From: Verrucomicrobiota bacterium
GTDB taxonomy: Bacteria > Verrucomicrobiota > Verrucomicrobiia > Limisphaerales > UBA9464
Reading direction: 5' to 3'
DNA: 16,444 bases
Assembly (NCBI GenBank): GCA_025354845.1
Contig: JANXMD010000554.1
Coordinates: 1-16,444, forward strand
Part shown: positions 14,684-16,444 of the stretch, one piece after another
How the letters are laid out: the number at the start of each line of letters is the position of its first letter
Numbering within the stretch: the first letter of the stretch is position 1
Position numbers and translations under genes: made by a program
Notes under the pieces: model-generated
Told to the model about the DNA's origin: nothing
Seen by the model: only the letters and a program-made list of their open reading frames with translations
The model's database searches: none

Positions 14684-16124
14684 TTCCTCTCCGATCCCGC
14701 GTCGTGAGATGCTTCGCCGAGCCGGTGCCGGTGCCGGCCTATTGGGGCTCGCCGCGCTCATGCAGGAGTCGGGACTCATCGCCCCTGCCGCGCTGGCTGG
14801 GGTGTCCGCAGATCCTCTTTCGCCGAGGCCCTCGCTGTTCCCGGCTCGTGCCAAGTCGGTGATCTGGCTGTTCATGAATGGGGGACCGAGTCAGGTCGAT
14901 ACCTGGGACTACAAGCCGGAGTTGATCCGCAGCCACGGCAAGGAACTCGCCGGATTCGACAAGAAGACCGGATTCTTTGCCGACTCGGTCGGGCCATTGA
15001 TGCGCTCGCCGTTCGAGTGGAGCCGGTACGGGCAGAGCGGCACTTGGGTCAGCGATCTGTTTCCGAATCTTTCGCGTCATGTGGATAAGATGGCCTTCAT
15101 CCACTCCTGCCACACCGAATCCAACAACCACAGCCCGGCGCTGTTCATGATCAACACCGGGTCCACACGAATGGGGTCACCCTGCGTCGGGTCGTGGATG
15201 ACCTACGGACTCGGCAGCGCCAGCCGAAATTTGCCGGCGTTCGTGGTGATGAGTGATCCGCTGGATCGCGGTCTCCCAAAAGGACAGGCGAGCAACTGGG
15301 GCGCAGGATACCTACCCAGTGTGTATCAAGGAACCTGGCTGCGTCCCAAAGGGGAGCCGATCGACAATTTACGCCCACCACAGGGCATGGATGACGTTTC
15401 CCAACGAGCGCAACTCGACCTGCTCGCCCGGCTGAATCGAGGACAACTTTCCGGTTCAGCGGCTGAAGGGGAACTGGCGGCCCGGATCGAAAGCTTTGAA
15501 CTGGCCTACCGGATGCAAACGGCCGCACCCGAGGCCTTCGCCATTGAGCGCGAGCCGGAACCAATCAAACACCTCTACGGCCTCGATCAACCGCACTGCC
15601 GCCATTTCGCGGCGCAATGCCTCATGGCCCGTCGCATGGTCGAGCGTGGCGTGCGCTTCGTGCAGATTTATTCCGGCGGGATGGAAAACCAACGAAGCTG
15701 GGATGGTCATGAGGACATCGTGGGTAACCATCGCGGGTTTGCGCGGGAGACGGATCAGCCGATCGCCGGTCTGCTTGCGGACCTGGAGCAGCGGGGCCTT
15801 CTCGACGAGACGCTGGTGGTTTGGGGCGGGGAATTTGGACGCCTTCCGGTGTCGCAAAAAGGCGGAAAGCCGGGGCGCGATCACAATCCCCACGCGTTCA
15901 CCTACTGGCTCGCCGGTGGCGGGGTGAAGGGAGGCGTTCACCATGGAGCCACCGATGAATTGGGTCACAAGGCAGCCGTTGACCCAGTGAGTGTGAATGA
16001 CCTCCATGCCACCCTGCTGCACCTTCTGGGGCTCGATCACGAACGGCTGACCTTTCTGCACGATGGTCGCAAGTTCCGTCTGACCGACGTCGCGGGCGAG
16101 GTGGTGAAGGCGGTGTTGGCCTAG
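14673..16124 (+). CDS. DUF1501 family protein, Tat-exported
   Basis: The protein is 483 residues. The N-terminus has a twin-arginine signal: PRREMLRRAGAGAG (Arg10-Arg11) and a moderately hydrophobic stretch to about residue 42 ending in a cleavable AALAG. The DUF1501 domain starts with SVIWLFMNGGPSQVDTWDYK (62-81) and runs to the end, with HSCHTESNNHSPA, SSFPS-like segments lacking an obvious triad, WGGEFGRLP, GRDHNPHAFTYWLAGGG and a terminal TLLHLLGLDHERLTF. The fold is alkaline-phosphatase/sulfatase related, with conserved Asp/His residues in DTWD and the RDHNPH segment that could bind metal. Tat export implies folding, possibly with a cofactor, before secretion. The start codon lies 11 bases inside the preceding DUF1549/1553 gene, so the two are made together and probably work as a pair. 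Function in the family is not established. Confidence 0.93.
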   Translation: MWTDSSPIPRREMLRRAGAGAGLLGLAALMQESGLIAPAALAGVSADPLSPRPSLFPARAKSVIWLFMNGGPSQVDTWDYKPELIRSHGKELAGFDKKTGFFADSVGPLMRSPFEWSRYGQSGTWVSDLFPNLSRHVDKMAFIHSCHTESNNHSPALFMINTGSTRMGSPCVGSWMTYGLGSASRNLPAFVVMSDPLDRGLPKGQASNWGAGYLPSVYQGTWLRPKGEPIDNLRPPQGMDDVSQRAQLDLLARLNRGQLSGSAAEGELAARIESFELAYRMQTAAPEAFAIEREPEPIKHLYGLDQPHCRHFAAQCLMARRMVERGVRFVQIYSGGMENQRSWDGHEDIVGNHRGFARETDQPIAGLLADLEQRGLLDETLVVWGGEFGRLPVSQKGGKPGRDHNPHAFTYWLAGGGVKGGVHHGATDELGHKAAVDPVSVNDLHATLLHLLGLDHERLTFLHDGRKFRLTDVAGEVVKAVLA

Positions 16125-16150
16125 TTTTTCCACCCGGGTCGTCCGCGCCG

Positions 16151-16444
16151 CTACGGCTTCGGCACGAGCCGCCATCGCGACACGCGTCCGCGTCGATCGA
16201 AGGGAGGGAACCCGTGCATCCCGGTCGCGAGGATATCGAGGGAGCCATCCCCGTCCAGGGCGCCGACCGCGAGGGAAATCAGCTGTGTCGGCACGCGGGC
16301 CAGGGTGTGGGCGGCGAATCGTTGTTGGCCGTCGTTTCGGAACCAAAGCAGGCTGGCGCGGTTCGGATCGTCCCAGTCATTGAACAAACTGCCGACGAAC
16401 AGGTCGGGATGCCGGTCGCCGCGAAGATCGACCGCGACCGCCGT
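16151..16444 (-). CDS. C-terminal part of an FG-GAP/VCBS-repeat protein (partial)
   Basis: The frame is open to the right edge of the window, so only the last 97 residues are seen. They hold two FG-GAP-type repeat cores: AVAVDLRGDRHPDLFVGSL, and after about 40 residues AVGALDGDGSLDILATG, the second with the calcium-binding DxDGxxD pattern. FG-GAP/VCBS repeats form seven-bladed beta propellers in secreted or surface proteins and often occur near DUF1549/1501 genes in Verrucomicrobia and Planctomycetes. The stop TAG (16153-16151) faces the DUF1501 stop with 26 bases between, a convergent arrangement with no clear shared terminator. The start of the gene and any sorting signal lie outside the window. 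A TTG at about 16387 can be read as a start, but the repeat continues upstream of it, so it is not the real one. Confidence 0.85.
   Translation of the reverse strand, partial: TAVAVDLRGDRHPDLFVGSLFNDWDDPNRASLLWFRNDGQQRFAAHTLARVPTQLISLAVGALDGDGSLDILATGMHGFPPFDRRGRVSRWRLVPKP

Noticed and set aside
1..16444. Search for a mobile element, phage or defence system
   Set aside because: No transposase, integrase, recombinase, nuclease-helicase set or toxin-antitoxin pair was recognised; the genes look like ordinary chromosomal content.

Overview
The window looks like a high-GC chromosomal segment of a Verrucomicrobiota bacterium, probably near Pedosphaera/Limisphaerales. Supporting this are a secreted protein with a VPDSG-CTERM tail (a verrucomicrobial sorting signal), a DUF1549/DUF1553 plus DUF1501 gene pair typical of Planctomycetes and Verrucomicrobia, a stand-alone CBM48-like domain protein, and hairpin-rich repeats between genes. 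The lineage is inferred from protein families; there is no rRNA or tRNA gene in the window to confirm it.

Layout, left to right. 1-88: C-terminal tail of a plus-strand protein cut by the window edge. 209-1628 (minus): an unrecognised protein of about 316-355 aa followed closely by a small CBM48-like protein. 1732-2538 (minus): a self-contained unit made of a sigma-54-type promoter, a VPDSG-CTERM protein and an intrinsic terminator. 2539-3328: about 790 bases without a convincing gene, holding several perfect or near-perfect hairpins and a short dispersed repeat. 3329-4309 (plus): secreted alpha/beta-hydrolase. 4339-7399 (minus): a polytopic membrane protein and two SPFH/band-7 proteins, the latter pair overlapping by 4 bases. 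7400-7611: divergent intergenic region with a second, inverted copy of the dispersed repeat. 7612-8595 (plus): a membrane-anchored coiled-coil protein. 8599-11764 (minus): a probable operon of a VOC-family protein, a TrhO-RluA fusion (tRNA U34 hydroxylase joined to an S4/pseudouridine synthase) and a ModA-like binding protein. 11915-16124 (plus): the DUF1549/DUF1553 protein overlapped by a Tat-exported DUF1501 protein. 16151-16444 (minus): the C-terminal end of an FG-GAP/VCBS-repeat protein.

How the genes work together. Much of the coding capacity is envelope or export related: the VPDSG-CTERM protein, secreted hydrolase, SPFH pair, anchored coiled-coil protein, ModA, DUF1549/1553 + DUF1501 and FG-GAP protein. 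The most notable points are (1) the sigma-54-like promoter placed exactly in front of the exosortase substrate, (2) the fusion of two RNA-modification enzymes translationally coupled to an orphan ModA, (3) the tandem SPFH pair next to a membrane protein, and (4) shared structured repeats in separate intergenic gaps. I see no CRISPR array, transposase, phage gene, tRNA or rRNA.
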